Numbered from the stretch's first letter, positions 12,801 through 20,002 are shown. The stretch is 31,930 nucleotides of DNA from Beroe ovata (GCA_946803715.1 CAMPET010000040.1:78692-110621); one strand, 5' to 3'. Numbers and translations are program-made. The notes: generated from the letters alone by a model not told the origin.

Positions 12801-15800
12801 GTTGATACATCATGGAACTGGCCCCGGATTGCTGGGAACGAGGTACGAGAAGACTGGTTGCTAGTTGGTTAGGTTGCTGTTGTTGTGTAGGGGGTTGCTG
12901 TTGAGGTGTCAGTTGCTGCTGGCTTGATTGCTGTTGGTTTTGCTGTTGTGTCTGAAAATAGACTGGGGGTGAGGGATCAGACGTGAATCTGTCAGCATAC
13001 GAACCAAGTTGATTCATTCCTGTCCGATTGATCGTCTGTCCAATTGACCGCTGGTGAAGGTATGTGCAATGTGGACGCTGGACATACCTGCATGACTTTA
13101 GCTAGTAGATTGCTCGTCACATCAGCAGGTAAACTAGCTAGGAGTGAGGCCAGGAGATTCCCGCCCGACCCACTTTGTAACATCTTCTGTAGCTGAGTCT
13201 GCAAATCCTCTCCTAACAGAAGATAGTGATGATAGTGCATCAGATGACATGTCATCAGATGACATTTCACAATGTATGACAGTATGAATACCGCTTTTGC
13301 CAGGTGATTGTCGATCAAATTCAAGAAAAATATCGATCATACTAAAACCTAAAATCGATTCAGAAATAAACACTAAACGAGTGTGTGATTGCGAACTGAA
13401 GAGTTACAATTCTGAAGAAAGTAAACAATACCTGTACTCGAAGTGCTCTGAGAAGCCGTCACATTTGGTGGACCAGAAGATAGCGCCGTTCTCTCGAGAC
13501 GCCGTTTTCTCGACGATGACAGTGGTTCTACCGGCGGCAGTATAACTTGTGGCTCATCCACTTCTACTGGTTCCGGTTTAATCCATATTATACCGGGTTC
13601 AAACGGTTTCTCCACTTTCCGTTTTTTCTGTGATGCTGTTGCAACAGGGATTGTTGATGACGAACTCGGTTGTTCGTCAAGTGATGACGTCATTATTGGG
13701 GCAGTTGATGACGTGATGAGAGTTGTTGCCGTGGCAACCGATGTTGTGATAACGATATTCGATTCTAAGATCGGGTCATCTGAAGAAGAAGAAGAAGAAG
13801 AAGAAGAAGAAGAAGAAGGTAGTAGCGGTTCAGAGCTCACATCGATGTTTGATTGCGAAACTGACACAATTTCAGTTGGAGCTAAAGAGGTTGGAGTCTC
13901 AATATTCGTTTCCATGACAACGTCTGGAGGAGAGATAAGCTCCGGTGCGGTGTCAACAGTAACCGGTGACACCGGGTTTGTCTCAGGGATTGAAATCGGG
14001 GATGAAGTCCGGATAATATCTGGCAACGATCCAATGGGAGACACTTCATCCGCCGGACCAGGTTTTCCTGAAGCTTGCGTCTCTGTTACAACTGGTTCTG
14101 TGACCCCACCATCGGTTGTGATAAGCTCATTATCTTCAGATATCTCGAAGGACAAATCGTCTTCACCGGTCGGAGTGACAGGTTCCAGAGAATTCAAATT
14201 CTCCTCCGACTCAACAGTTTTATCCCCACCAACTTGGGTATCTTGGCTATTCCTGCGTGATTCTATGGAATCTTGTATCAGCATATCACCGTCATCTGGA
14301 TCGGATATGTCAAGGACATCCTCGTTGTTTTGAACCATGACAGCAGCCGGCGGTGAGATAGCTTCTGTGATCAAATCATCCACAACTTTATTCTTGTCTT
14401 TCCCTTCCTTGCATTCCGTATGAGAGGCAGCTTCGTTTGCTTCTATTTCGAGGGGTTCTGAGGGTTGTTTGGCTGGTTCGTTTGCAACTTCGGGTTCCGT
14501 TATATCGCAGATGTTCACTTCAGATTTGGACACTTCGATTTCCGCGCTTTCATCCTCTTCGGATACCGGCTCTATTTCAATTCCTGCGGACACACGACAA
14601 TTGTAATTAATTTGGATAGGAGATATCTTTTAAGTGACTCGAAAGTTAATTTTCTTTCCAATTATTCGTTGATGAAAATAACCGGTAGTTTTTAATGAGA
14701 ATGACCACAAATATATAACGCTGTATATCACTTAGTGTGGAGTTATTAACTGCTATAATAATGAGGACAATGACTATGTCGAAGTATCATTCTGTGTACG
14801 TTGGGGACGAATGTCATAAATACTGTAATGTGATAATGGGCTAGTGCTCGCGGGGGGATGAGAGGGAAAGGAGTGAAGGGGAGGAGTGAGTGAGGGGAGG
14901 GAGGAGAAGAGAAGGGGGGGATGAGGGGAGGGGGAGAGGGGGGAGTTGAGTGAGGGGGAGGTAGGGAGTGATGGAGAGGGAGGGAGGGAGTGATGGGGAG
15001 GGATGGACCAAGGGAGGCGCAGGGACTTTGATTTCGGTCTCGGCGAGAATAGGTTTAACGATCACCATGAAGAACTTACCGGATATCGCTGTAACCGAAT
15101 GGGAAGTTCCCACATCTGCAGAACTGACAGATACGACAATGTGTTGATCGGATTCGGCAAACTGCTCTTGCTTGATATTCGGTTCCTGAATGAAAACAGG
15201 AATCAAACTGTGACAAATTCCGTAGAAATGAGCTTTTTTCCCCAAGATAACTTTAGTCGAAATTTTGTATTGAAGGATTCGTTATACTCACATCACAGAC
15301 GAGCTTGTCAATGATTGTCTCAGTTTCTGAAGGAGCAGTTTTCCCGAGCTCTGATTGGTTCTCCCGACCTTGATCTATCTCCACCTCTTCAACTGAGCAT
15401 TGCTGATGAACAGGAACAAGTTCATTTTCTCCAGTCGTCTCATCAGCTATAATCCTCAATGAAGCATCAGTCGTGACATCAACATCAGCAGAAACATCAC
15501 CAGTCATCACATCGTCATCGTCTTCGACGTCAACATCGCCCTTTTCGTCCGAAGGATTTGGGACTCGAGAGTAAGATTCCTGGTCTTCTATATCATCGCC
15601 GTCTTCATCGGATTCTAGTATTTCGTCTTTTTCTCCGTCATCTTCACCAATTACTGCGTCTTCTTGAACCTCCTGAAACAGAATATATGATTCTCATGTT
15701 GAGCAATTTAGAGAAACAGGTGTTTCTTAATACATTCAAAATTGAGAAATAAGTATCTCCTCTTTGCTGATGAAACGGATAGAAAAATGGTGATGAACAA

Positions 15801-16191
15801 ATGGTGACGGGGGAGACATGCTTTACCGATTAGACGTTGTAGACGGTGTCAAATTTAGATGTTAATCATTGCTCAATACAATTGCCAATTATCGGTGTAA
15901 GATTCTAGTGTTAGCCAATATTATGTCAAGTGTAAACTCACTTCGTGAATTATAAGCCCATCATCAGTGTCAATTTCATCTACTGCGTTAATTTCATCTG
16001 AAACAGAAAGAGGAAAACTGTAAGTAATCATCACACTTTCGAAATCATCACACTTTCGAAATTCTTTCGTGCGAATCATGAGATACATAACGGATGATGG
16101 AAAATAAGTCGAAATTAAGAATGTCGGGGGGGGGCAGGGAGACACACTTACCCTCTGATTGTCTCTGGTCTAGTCCAGAGTTGTTAGACAT
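699..16191 (-). CDS. BCOR: BCOR-family Polycomb corepressor (ankyrin repeats + PUFD), 29 coding exons
   Basis: Exons in transcription order: 16191-16152, 15997-15942, 15672-15292, 15185-15080, 14583-13432, 13212-13088, 12951-12526, 12279-12179, 11968-11899, 11754-11188, 11051-10911, 10755-10527, 10342-10292, 9708-9494, 9198-9047, 8844-8619, 8372-8175, 7144-7040, 6817-6266, 5846-5750, 5579-5266, 4236-4137, 3830-3724, 3487-3350, 3057-2512, 2178-1968, 1774-1450, 1154-1022, 830-699. They sum to 6996 nt, or 2331 residues plus stop. All introns are GT-AG and every junction keeps phase, which supports one gene. The family call rests on the C-terminal ankyrin repeats (about 2078-2190) and PUFD domain (about 2225-2325). 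In vertebrates BCOR binds the RAWUL domain of PCGF1 through PUFD and recruits the non-canonical PRC1.1 complex to chromatin. The middle (about 600-1900) is Gln/Ser/Thr-rich and not recognisable. A split into two genes cannot be fully excluded without transcripts; the C-terminal third is the most certain part. Confidence 0.85.
839..875. promoter_or_regulatory. Pair of X-box-like palindromes
   Basis: GTTACCATGGTTAC (839-852) and ATTACCATGGTAAC (862-875) each differ by one base from the RFX X-box GTTNCCATGGNAAC. They sit in the last BCOR-like intron, next to the exon 29 acceptor. Regulatory activity is unproven. Confidence 0.35.
1022..1154 (-). CDS. BCOR: BCOR-like exon 28: core of PUFD domain
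   Basis: This 44-codon exon is too short to stand out as an open frame. It lies between the acceptor ctcccAG and the donor AAG/GTGAGA. It encodes EKNYYLLTDLIARLNIS and a following segment ending WRDFARLLGK. The match to BCOR PUFD (RNWLLLSDVLKKLKMS) is close in spacing and hydrophobic pattern. This part of the domain forms the PCGF1-binding fold. It joins exon 27 in phase 2 and exon 29 in phase 0. Confidence 0.85.
1450..1774 (-). CDS. BCOR: BCOR-like exon 27: ankyrin repeats and start of PUFD
   Basis: It encodes VNVASHTTGVRPIHDAV, then an ELLLGAGADP repeat, then a linker rich in Gly and acidic residues. It ends with MELSDLPHVPTYLLSL, the first strand of PUFD (compare EFSETPLLPCYNIQV in BCOR). 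RPIHDAV is the diagnostic BCOR-type second ankyrin helix. The acceptor is cccccAG at 1775-1776 and the donor GG/GTAAGT. The upstream G plus AC makes an Asp codon at the junction, giving HHDADVNV, a normal ankyrin turn. Confidence 0.9.
1968..2178 (-). CDS. BCOR: BCOR-like exon 26: first ankyrin repeats
   Basis: It reads SSGETPLHRSSQQGWYDLAE, then GEDINVRDNAGWTPLHEA and VVELLLHHDA. These are consecutive ankyrin units with canonical TPLH and LLLxxxA motifs. The acceptor tcctgcAG at 2179-2180 lies at the end of a 230-bp pyrimidine-rich tract on the sense strand. The donor GCAG/GTGGGA leaves one nucleotide, matching exon 27. Confidence 0.9.
2179..2420. repeat. Purine-rich tract (pyrimidine-rich on the sense strand)
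   Basis: About 230 bp of G/A-only sequence with irregular GGGGAGAGGAG units. It immediately precedes the exon 26 acceptor on the transcribed sense, so it acts at least as an oversized polypyrimidine tract. It could form triplex DNA. Confidence 0.7.
2512..3057 (-). CDS. BCOR: BCOR-like exon 25: basic/charged region preceding the ankyrin repeats
   Basis: This 182-codon exon has phase 0 on both sides. It carries no family domain that I recognise. It is Arg/Ser-rich (several RxxR patches, near residues 1930-2020). It ends in a charged helix, EEGLDEVEETIVRMVRAERK, directly before the ankyrin exon. Vertebrate BCOR also has a highly charged helix just before its ankyrin repeats. The acceptor is the CAG of caccccCAG at 3058-3059. 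A second AG 16 bp further upstream would shift phase, so it was not chosen. Confidence 0.7.
3350..4236 (-). CDS. BCOR: BCOR-like exons 22-24 (4236-4137, 3830-3724, 3487-3350): charged helical segment
   Basis: Together the three exons encode about 115 residues. They begin VSSEQRMERDAHERWLKLSP, continue through EKVSKLKKKELQLLLNAAYQ, and end in an acidic EEDDIVILQE. The Lys/Leu pattern predicts helix or coiled coil. No family was recognised. The donor of exon 24 is GTTAGT and the other two are GTAAGT and GTATGG. The phases (0, 1 and 0) fit their neighbours. Confidence 0.75.
4025..4072. repeat. Hairpin: 16-bp perfect inverted repeat with 3-nt loop
   Basis: GTTAGAGGACGTGAAG (4031-4046) and its exact reverse complement (4050-4065) are separated by ACT. 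A further GAGAT/GCATCTC pairing extends the stem past a small bulge. It lies in the intron between exons 22 and 23. Nothing else in this 306-bp intron is recognisable apart from a GT/GA-rich stretch at 3838-3925. Confidence 0.8.
4237..5265. other. Intron 21 of the BCOR-like gene, no gene seen
   Basis: This roughly 1-kb intron holds AT-rich sequence around 4400-4560, a CpG-rich alternating purine/pyrimidine patch at 4710-4735, and a short CA run near 5005. I see no protein-like frame or RNA gene. Confidence 0.6.
5266..5846 (-). CDS. BCOR: BCOR-like exons 20-21 (5846-5750, 5579-5266)
   Basis: Exon 20 encodes a Ser/Gly/Gln-rich linker. Exon 21 opens with a helical stretch (DREAKLKMVMNSLSQVLSLP, then QQKVVFKNNPILRQLLKR). 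It continues as a Pro-rich low-complexity tail with several PPPPYP- and GPPGPRSSGPP-like runs. The helix is predicted from sequence pattern only and I cannot assign it to a family. The junction phase is 1 in and 0 out. Confidence 0.75.
5847..6265. other. Intron 19 of the BCOR-like gene, no gene seen
   Basis: It contains one CArG-like CCATATTTGG (5968-5977) and otherwise unique sequence. Nothing further is recognisable. Confidence 0.5.
6266..6817 (-). CDS. BCOR: BCOR-like exon 19: glutamine-rich low-complexity exon
   Basis: This 184-codon exon is dominated by Gln with repeated xLQQ, NIQQ and VQQN units and one pure run of eight or nine Gln. The codons are mixed CAA and CAG, so the tract is not a pure microsatellite. 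Such prion-like Gln tracts are common in transcriptional regulators. The exon starts at the acceptor attcgcAG and ends with CAG/GTACGG. The adjacent intron (6818-7039) is almost entirely CAAA microsatellite. Confidence 0.8.
6859..7030. repeat. Degenerate (CAAA)n microsatellite
   Basis: About 40 tetranucleotide units of AAAC, interrupted by CAGA and AATA variants. It fills most of the intron between exons 18 and 19 and reads (GTTT)n on the sense strand. Confidence 0.9.
7040..9198 (-). CDS. BCOR: BCOR-like exons 15-18 (9198-9047, 8844-8619, 8372-8175, 7144-7040)
   Basis: Four short exons encode Thr/Ser/Gln-rich sequence with few charged residues. Exon 15 holds DLQPIVNVSGNLQGYLAHG. Exon 16 holds INISTSTVINYQPVF and a short Gln run. 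Exon 17 begins DSSVQYIVLDKPN. Exon 18 holds ARVMVGSSTKRYMPIA. No domain is recognised. The donors include GTTAGT (exon 17) and GTAAAT (exon 18). The phases chain as 0, 2, 0, 0, 0. Confidence 0.7.
7299..7910. repeat. Two tandem copies of a ~300-bp repeat
   Basis: The first copy starts at about 7299 and the second at about 7617. Both begin TCAGGGTTTTTGATCAGATT. They share long near-identical blocks, such as GATGGGGAACACGATTCAGG and CTTGATCACTGTCCTAACAA. The copies differ by scattered substitutions and an insertion in the first. No terminal inverted repeat or coding frame is visible. They occupy the largest intron of the middle region (7145-8174), whose remaining flanks hold nothing else. Confidence 0.85.
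8383..8612. repeat. GTGGTGTCA minisatellite, intron copy in the BCOR-like gene
   Basis: About nine degenerate units with the core AGTGGTGTCAAC, spaced roughly 22-30 bp, fill the intron between exons 16 and 17. The same core recurs at 18911-19000 and 29118-29600. Confidence 0.75.
9494..9708 (-). CDS. BCOR: BCOR-like exon 14: basic segment
   Basis: It encodes a basic stretch (KKHETAARCRMYKRDEHK then ISVIFEMMKKKC) followed by a Thr/Ser/Pro linker. It comes directly after the SUMO-interacting-like exon 13. The acceptor is tatcgcAG at 9709-9710 and the donor CCG/GTTAGT. The function is unknown. Confidence 0.7.
9709..10291. other. Intron 13 of the BCOR-like gene
   Basis: It holds a purine-rich tract with GGAATGGGAAGGGT-like units (9760-9845) next to the exon 14 acceptor, and an X-box-like GTTACCATGGTAAT (10067-10080). 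The rest is AT-rich with no supported gene. Confidence 0.55.
10067..10080. promoter_or_regulatory. X-box-like palindrome
   Basis: GTTACCATGGTAAT is identical to the reverse complement of the site at 862-875 and one base from the RFX consensus. It is followed at once by a partial repeat (TTACCATG). Confidence 0.3.
10292..10342 (-). CDS. BCOR: BCOR-like exon 13: 51-bp exon with a SUMO-interacting-like motif
   Basis: This small exon encodes GKEKSSEVICIDSDEDE across its two junction codons. The hydrophobic core VICI (about residues 1139-1142), followed by an acidic and serine run, is the standard SUMO-interaction motif form. The acceptor is ttacAG and the donor G/GTTAGG. The phases (1 in, 1 out) match exons 12 and 14. 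Confidence 0.7.
10527..11051 (-). CDS. BCOR: BCOR-like exons 11-12 (11051-10911, 10755-10527)
   Basis: Exon 11 (47 codons) encodes NLQPMVIPLSDIQSIVGIDD and a basic LRRSNK segment. Exon 12 begins VPLINAQQQQQQ and is Asn/Ala/Gln-rich, ending NKP. Both have clean AG acceptors (tgatcAG, cgttcAG). The donors are GTGAGA and GTAAAT. No domain was recognised. Confidence 0.7.
11188..11754 (-). CDS. BCOR: BCOR-like exon 10: Gln/Thr/Ser-rich with a short helix
   Basis: This phase-0 exon has 189 codons. It starts GYQMTSSINLQKTQELLNES, a probable short helix. It then runs into repeated GQTxxxQ units and a C-terminal Gln run (QPKQQQQQPQQQQ). The acceptor is attccTAG and the donor CAG/GTGAGT. It reads in frame only if exon 9 (70 bp) is placed between it and exon 8, which is strong support for that small exon. 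Confidence 0.75.
11899..12279 (-). CDS. BCOR: BCOR-like exons 8-9 (12279-12179, 11968-11899)
   Basis: Exon 8 encodes SNQISSGSVARGVAVYDFEP onwards. Exon 9 encodes NFGQKYTSVYGGSKSRSSSS plus RT. Exon 8 ends in phase 2 and exon 9 (70 bp) restores phase 0 for exon 10. Exon 9 has acceptor tgttcAG and donor ACC/GTTAGT. The function is unknown. Confidence 0.65.
12526..12951 (-). CDS. BCOR: BCOR-like exon 7: Gln-rich exon
   Basis: It has 142 codons, starting TQQQNQQQSSQQQL after the acceptor attttcAG. It contains two LATSLLVP/SATSLLVP repeats, SSSPRLLSSGVQ, and a Gln run near its end. The proposed donor AAAG/GTTGAT is weak. It is the only one that both keeps phase and precedes the stop at 12478-12480, so this 3' edge is the least certain of the exon boundaries. 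Confidence 0.7.
13088..13212 (-). CDS. BCOR: BCOR-like exon 6: hydrophobic helix with an LXXLL motif
   Basis: It encodes EDLQTQLQKMLQ, then NLLASLLASLPADV, then NLLAKVMQ. LLASLL fits the LXXLL nuclear-receptor-box pattern, although this motif is common by chance in Leu-rich helices. The acceptor is ctgttAG and the donor CAG/GTATGT. It is the only strongly hydrophobic helix in an otherwise low-complexity part of the protein. Confidence 0.75.
13432..14583 (-). CDS. BCOR: BCOR-like exon 5: long acidic/Ser-Thr-rich exon with NLS
   Basis: This 384-codon exon covers residues about 195-578. It is rich in Glu, Ser, Thr and Pro, with a pure poly-Ser run (GAA repeats on the + strand at 13782-13818). 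Near its end lie SQKKRKVEK, a monopartite nuclear localisation signal, and SRKRRLER, a second basic patch. Between them, WIKPEP holds a psi-K-x-E SUMO-conjugation consensus (I-K-P-E). The acceptor is tccgcAG and the donor ACAG/GTATTG. Simple-sequence expansion in the Ser run is likely polymorphic. Confidence 0.85.
13782..13818. repeat. (GAA)n triplet repeat encoding poly-Ser
   Basis: About 12 perfect GAA units on the + strand read TTC/TCT on the minus strand. They encode the Ser run in exon 5 of the BCOR-like gene. Confidence 0.95.
14847..15010. repeat. Purine-rich tract in intron 4 of the BCOR-like gene
   Basis: It consists of G/A-only irregular repeats of GGGAGGGAGTGATGGGGA type. Unlike other such tracts here, it is near the donor side of the intron (14584-15079) and not at the acceptor. 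Confidence 0.7.
15080..15997 (-). CDS. BCOR: BCOR-like exons 2 and 4 (15997-15942, 15185-15080)
   Basis: Exon 2 encodes DEINAVDEIDTDDGLIIHE, acidic like exon 3. Exon 4 encodes EPNIKQEQFAESDQHIVVSV and SSADVGTSHSVTAIS; IKQE is another psi-K-x-E site. The donors are GTGAGT and GTAAGT. Exon 3 (15672-15292) lies between them. The phases are 1 in and 0 out for exon 2, and 0 in and 1 out for exon 4. Confidence 0.75.
15292..15672 (-). CDS. BCOR: BCOR-like exon 3: acidic exon
   Basis: This phase-0 exon has 127 codons. It starts EVQEDAVIGEDDGEKDE and continues with Asp/Glu-rich sequence (DVDVEDDDDVMTGDV). It ends ETIIDKLVCD at donor GAT/GTGAGT. The acceptor is tgtttcAG. It is a highly acidic, probably disordered region, so it may act as an activation or chaperone-type surface; that role is inference. 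Confidence 0.8.
16152..16191 (-). CDS. BCOR: BCOR-like exon 1: proposed start
   Basis: ATG at 16191-16189 opens MSNNSGLDQRQSE and the exon ends at G/GTAAGT. The start context has G at -3. The frame stays open upstream to another ATG at 16344. A splice-acceptor-like CAG sits just before 16200 (cttcaactCAG), so a 5' noncoding or coding exon further upstream is possible. The start is therefore provisional. Confidence 0.55.
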
Positions 16192-18057
16192 CTCACATTC
16201 CTGAGTTGAAGAATATTGTGAAAAATACCTATACATTGGGTGCGAAGAAGGTCTATCAAGGTGTGAAGGAAGAACAAAGAACGGTTCAATATATGACCAA
16301 CTGAGTAGAAAAAAGCGAGGCTCCTCATGTAGAGAGTTTCTCACAAAACTGTTAACCTGTCAAACCGTTACAAGGACTTGTCATGAACTTAACAACTTCC
16401 TTGTTGTTAAAGACCTGACATGCGTTTGTTCCTTGTTGTTGTTAAAGACCTGACATGCGTTTGATTGTTTTCAGCTCTTCGTAACCGCCGGTATATTGTA
16501 AAGACAAAACACCGATACAATAAAACGTCGATACGTGAACACTGAAAATCGAAACACAAAAACACCGATATACAGAAACACCACAACACTAAACACCGAT
16601 ATAGAAATACGTAGGGATAGAAACGCCTATTTTCGCTGATAAGAAACACAGCCGTGACGTGAATCAGCCGTGTTGTTCAGTACCATGACTCATCGCATGA
16701 CAGTCACGTCCTGTAAAGAGTGACAGTCATCTGTACTACATACAACGTGATCAACGACAGTCATATGAGCGAGCTACAAGCTGTGAATCCTTATATTATA
16801 GCGGAGCGGATTGATGTTTTCTAATATAATTTGGGTGGACAAATTGTGTTCAAAATCGGGAAGGTGTAGATGGGATTTCAGTTTGAAATTCTTACGCGCC
16901 CTGGTAATGGAATGAAAGACTGTTTTATGAAATGAAAGATTGGAAATGAAAGATTTGAACTGTATTTTAGAACCGAAAACTTTTGGTAATGAAAACAAAT
17001 GATCAATTAGCGTTGGCATACAGCAAACTCAATATTGAATATATCCTGTTGTAGGCGATGAGAATACGTGAACATCAGGGAGACTTGGCAAAGAATCATG
17101 GGGGAAATTGTGTCATCAGTCATGAGAAATAGATGTGTTCGACCTGTGATCGTATCATATCAACCGATGATGTATCCAATATATATTGTGTACATAGAGT
17201 ACATTATACCATGCCCAAATATGGTATAATTAGGACGATATATATAACGAACTGCAATTACTCAATCATAGCAGCATGATTTGCAAAGTAGCGTTGCACT
17301 TACAATAAGGTAGAACCCGTACAATGAACTGCTCACACTAAAATTTCGGTTGATTTCATGACACGAAACACAGAGATTTGCGGGGGACAGATGGTGCATA
17401 CGGAAGGGTCTAGAAAATAAATGAGGAAAGGAGGGATTACTCAGACCCAAAACCCAGATGTATACTTCAATTGGCAAGTTAATACTGCAGCTTGATTGAC
17501 AATGTGTGAACGTTTGATAAAAGCTAACTATCATGAGTAATTTGATATATTCTTAGTATTACAGGGTACGCTTAAAAATCGAGTAAGGGATGTTTAAAAT
17601 TGTTGGCTGAGAGTTACAAGGCAAGAGATGGGAATAGGAATGTGTGGTAGAAGTATTCTTGGCAAGCAAGGCTGACAAATTCTATAAAAGCCTTGTATAC
17701 ACAATGTATACATCGAATCGGGTATACAAGTGCAAATACAATGTACATTTGGCGAAATATAACGAGTCCAATACAACCGTTAATTGGAATGTGGAGAGAG
17801 AGAGCAACAGATTGCATAACAATACATGAAATGTATATACATTTTCTTGTATACACACCGAATGTGTGATAAATTATGCAAATGTACACATATTATACAA
17901 GGAATATTCGATGCATATGTGTGTATTTGAGTGAGGGTTCGTACAATGCTGCATGTAGCATCACACACACACGCACACACAGAGAAAGAAAGAGAGCTAG
18001 CGCACAACGAAGACAGCAAACAGTGAGTCGCTTTTCTAAAGATATTAAACCGGCGAG
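16192..18057. other. Upstream region of the BCOR-like gene
   Basis: There is no supported coding gene here. It contains a 30-bp imperfect tandem duplication at 16399-16463 and a CArG-like CCAAATATGG (17214-17223). A possible minus-strand donor GTAAGT lies at 17303-17298, which could end a 5' untranslated exon. Four GTATAC palindromes (17695, 17706, 17722, 17849) lie within about 160 bp, and a CA run sits near 17965. The frames on either strand look random. Confidence 0.45.
16399..16463. repeat. Tandem duplication of ~30 bp
   Basis: CCTTGTTGTTAAAGACCTGA onwards (16399-16428) is repeated at 16431-16463 with one extra GTT. Confidence 0.9.
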
Positions 18058-18377
18058 CCAATGAGCGCGCACCAACGCGCCACGTGACACAAGAGTAACC
18101 AATCAGCGCGCGGCCCGCCAACGTGACCCGGTGACCAATGGCAATATATTAGTACATGGTCGTGACGTCATTCGTCACGCGTTAAGGTCAGCCAATCAGA
18201 ACACTGCGTGCCTTCTCGGCTATCCAATGAGAGAACGCGGTACGTACTATTGTCACCAATAGGGGAGCTGATTAAGAGCTGCTGCTCGACCAATGGAATG
18301 CGCCGGTTAGCAACGGAATGAGCCAATAGAATTCTGCGAACCTTCCTCTTTGAGGAGCTTCCTTCATCCATATATGG
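18058..18377. promoter_or_regulatory. Dense promoter-like region: eight CCAAT boxes, E-box, CRE, CArG
   Basis: CCAAT occurs at 18058, 18099, 18135, 18192, 18224, 18256, 18290 and 18323, all in the same orientation. The spacings are 41, 36, 57, 32, 32, 34 and 33 bp. Added to these are CACGTG (18081-18086), a full CRE TGACGTCA (18163-18170) and CCATATATGG (18368-18377). CCAAT binds NF-Y. The nearest gene is the BCOR-like one, 1.9 kb away on the minus strand; a + strand transcript starting near 18400 is an alternative. Direction cannot be settled from sequence. Confidence 0.7.
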
Positions 18378-20002
18378 CATAATTGCCCTTATCATAAGGT
18401 CTGCCTCTGCGTGTTGTTGGTATTGTGCAATGTGATAGCAGTGCGGTGAACTGGATAGAGCAACGCGTTTACAACTATATAGCGCAGAGTAAAGTGGACT
18501 GCGAATTCGGAACCGTGAATTCGTAATACTCGCTAGCATCAATTATGTACCAGATTGCATGGAGTTAAGTGATGTTCCGTGAGATTAAGCACCGACTGAT
18601 ATTCCATTAAACACGTGCGTGGGAATTTTTAAACGTGTCGTTCGCTCTCGAGCATAGATCAAGATACGACGTTCAGAAATTCGAATTCGACGTTATTGTT
18701 AATTTTTGGCACGAAAATATCAATCGTGTGCAAATGATAACTCAAGAATTCAATCACAAAATTACGTCCGGCTGCCATGCCATAGCCGAAAGGCGTTAAC
18801 TTCGAGAACCGTTAATACGTTTAATTTTCAATTCCATCGGAATATTCCGGGCAAATATCGGTTACACTTACATGCACTTGTCTCCCTTCACACAATAATT
18901 GTTTAGTGTAAAGCGGTGTCAACACATCGAATGGTGTCAGCAGAGTGGATTCAATGATCATCATCAATGAATGCAAAATTAACGAAACCGCCGTGGTGTC
19001 AATGACGAAAATTGAGTAATAAGAACTAAAAGTTTTAGATTATCATTCAATTGAACGTAAAAACTAAAAATGATGGTAAAGAACATAGTGAATTTGATTT
19101 TAATTTGATTATTATTCAAGAATGATACCAAACTATTCGAAATCATTCGTACGGAACTGATACCACTTAATAAATTGACACCAGTAACGACAAGGTCCGT
19201 ACTGGCAAAGATCACAGATCCGCAAGTCGTTCGTCATTCAGAACTTTTCACAAGACACGAACGCGAAGAATGCGTTTCTTAGTAAAAGCGTGTCGACACG
19301 TCAATCCACTCAATGTATGATTAGGCTATCAACTTCTGTGACAGAGCGGTCTGTACGGAACCCCACGGTTTCGATTCCTTGTTTAACTTATCCACTGACG
19401 AGAGGCTCGCCCAGATAGATGATACCCGGTTAAAGCGTATCATGCCTGTCGATTTCCGAGCACAGATTTATGCATTTTGGAATGATGATTGTCGGTAGGA
19501 AGTGAAAAACGCTTGTTCTGGTAGTATGAAATCCAAGTCTGATCATATTTACAGTACAACTGACACAAATGTACAATGTTAAGATACAGTCTGTCTAGCC
19601 CTGTCTATAAGGGATTAAGGAACGTCCGTGTAATTACCCAAACATTGACCCTGTCCGAATACAATCAAATATATGCCTCGACTTTCGGGCGATAGCCTAT
19701 TGCTGCGGACACTGTCCATTTCTGATGTGTTATCTGAACCTGTTTTGATGTAGCATAATCGATTTAAAATCGACCGTCATGAAGAAATAAAAAATCTATC
19801 GCGTTTATTCAGTATCGCGTTTATTCAGTTTCTCATGTGTTCAACGTTCGTATCGAAATCCGTTGTCACAAATTAAGTCCGCTTTCACTGGCCATCCCTT
19901 CAGAAGGGAGAAATATCGCTTCTCTCATCACTTCGTTACTGCAACTTCGCTGACAACGCTCTTGTCACTTTACTCTGATGGTTATTCACTTGTCACTCTT
20001 CA
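18378..20002. other. Gap between the CCAAT region and the CRIPT 3' end
   Basis: No coding gene is supported. Three GGTGTCA units occur at about 18914-19000 and a TGACACC near 19178. A second CACGTG occurs near 18612. A T-loop-like GGTTTCGATTCC near 19370 does not belong to a complete tRNA. The CRIPT polyadenylation signals lie at 19804-19825. Confidence 0.45.
19797..19828 (-). terminator. Duplicated polyadenylation signal of CRIPT
   Basis: A perfect 16-bp tandem duplication (TATCGCGTTTATTCAG twice) places AATAAA on the minus strand at 19809-19804 and 19825-19820. This is about 180-200 nt after the CRIPT stop. Confidence 0.7.

Noticed and set aside
13713-14333. Long + strand frame with poly-Glu
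   Set aside because: It is the antisense shadow of BCOR-like exon 5; the Glu run is the GAA repeat that encodes Ser on the true strand, and no splice or start signals support it.
17262-17534. 90-codon minus frame between CRIPT and the BCOR-like gene
   Set aside because: No recognisable domain, random-looking composition, no consistent splice phase with the BCOR-like gene.
18430-18540. Possible tRNA or small RNA with GATAGAGCA and GGAATTCG-like loops
   Set aside because: The stems do not close into a cloverleaf and the paired EcoRI-like words are just a local repeat.
19330-19400. tRNA-like T-loop (GGTTTCGATTCC)
   Set aside because: It has an extra base in the B-box, no matching D-arm, anticodon stem or acceptor stem could be folded around it.
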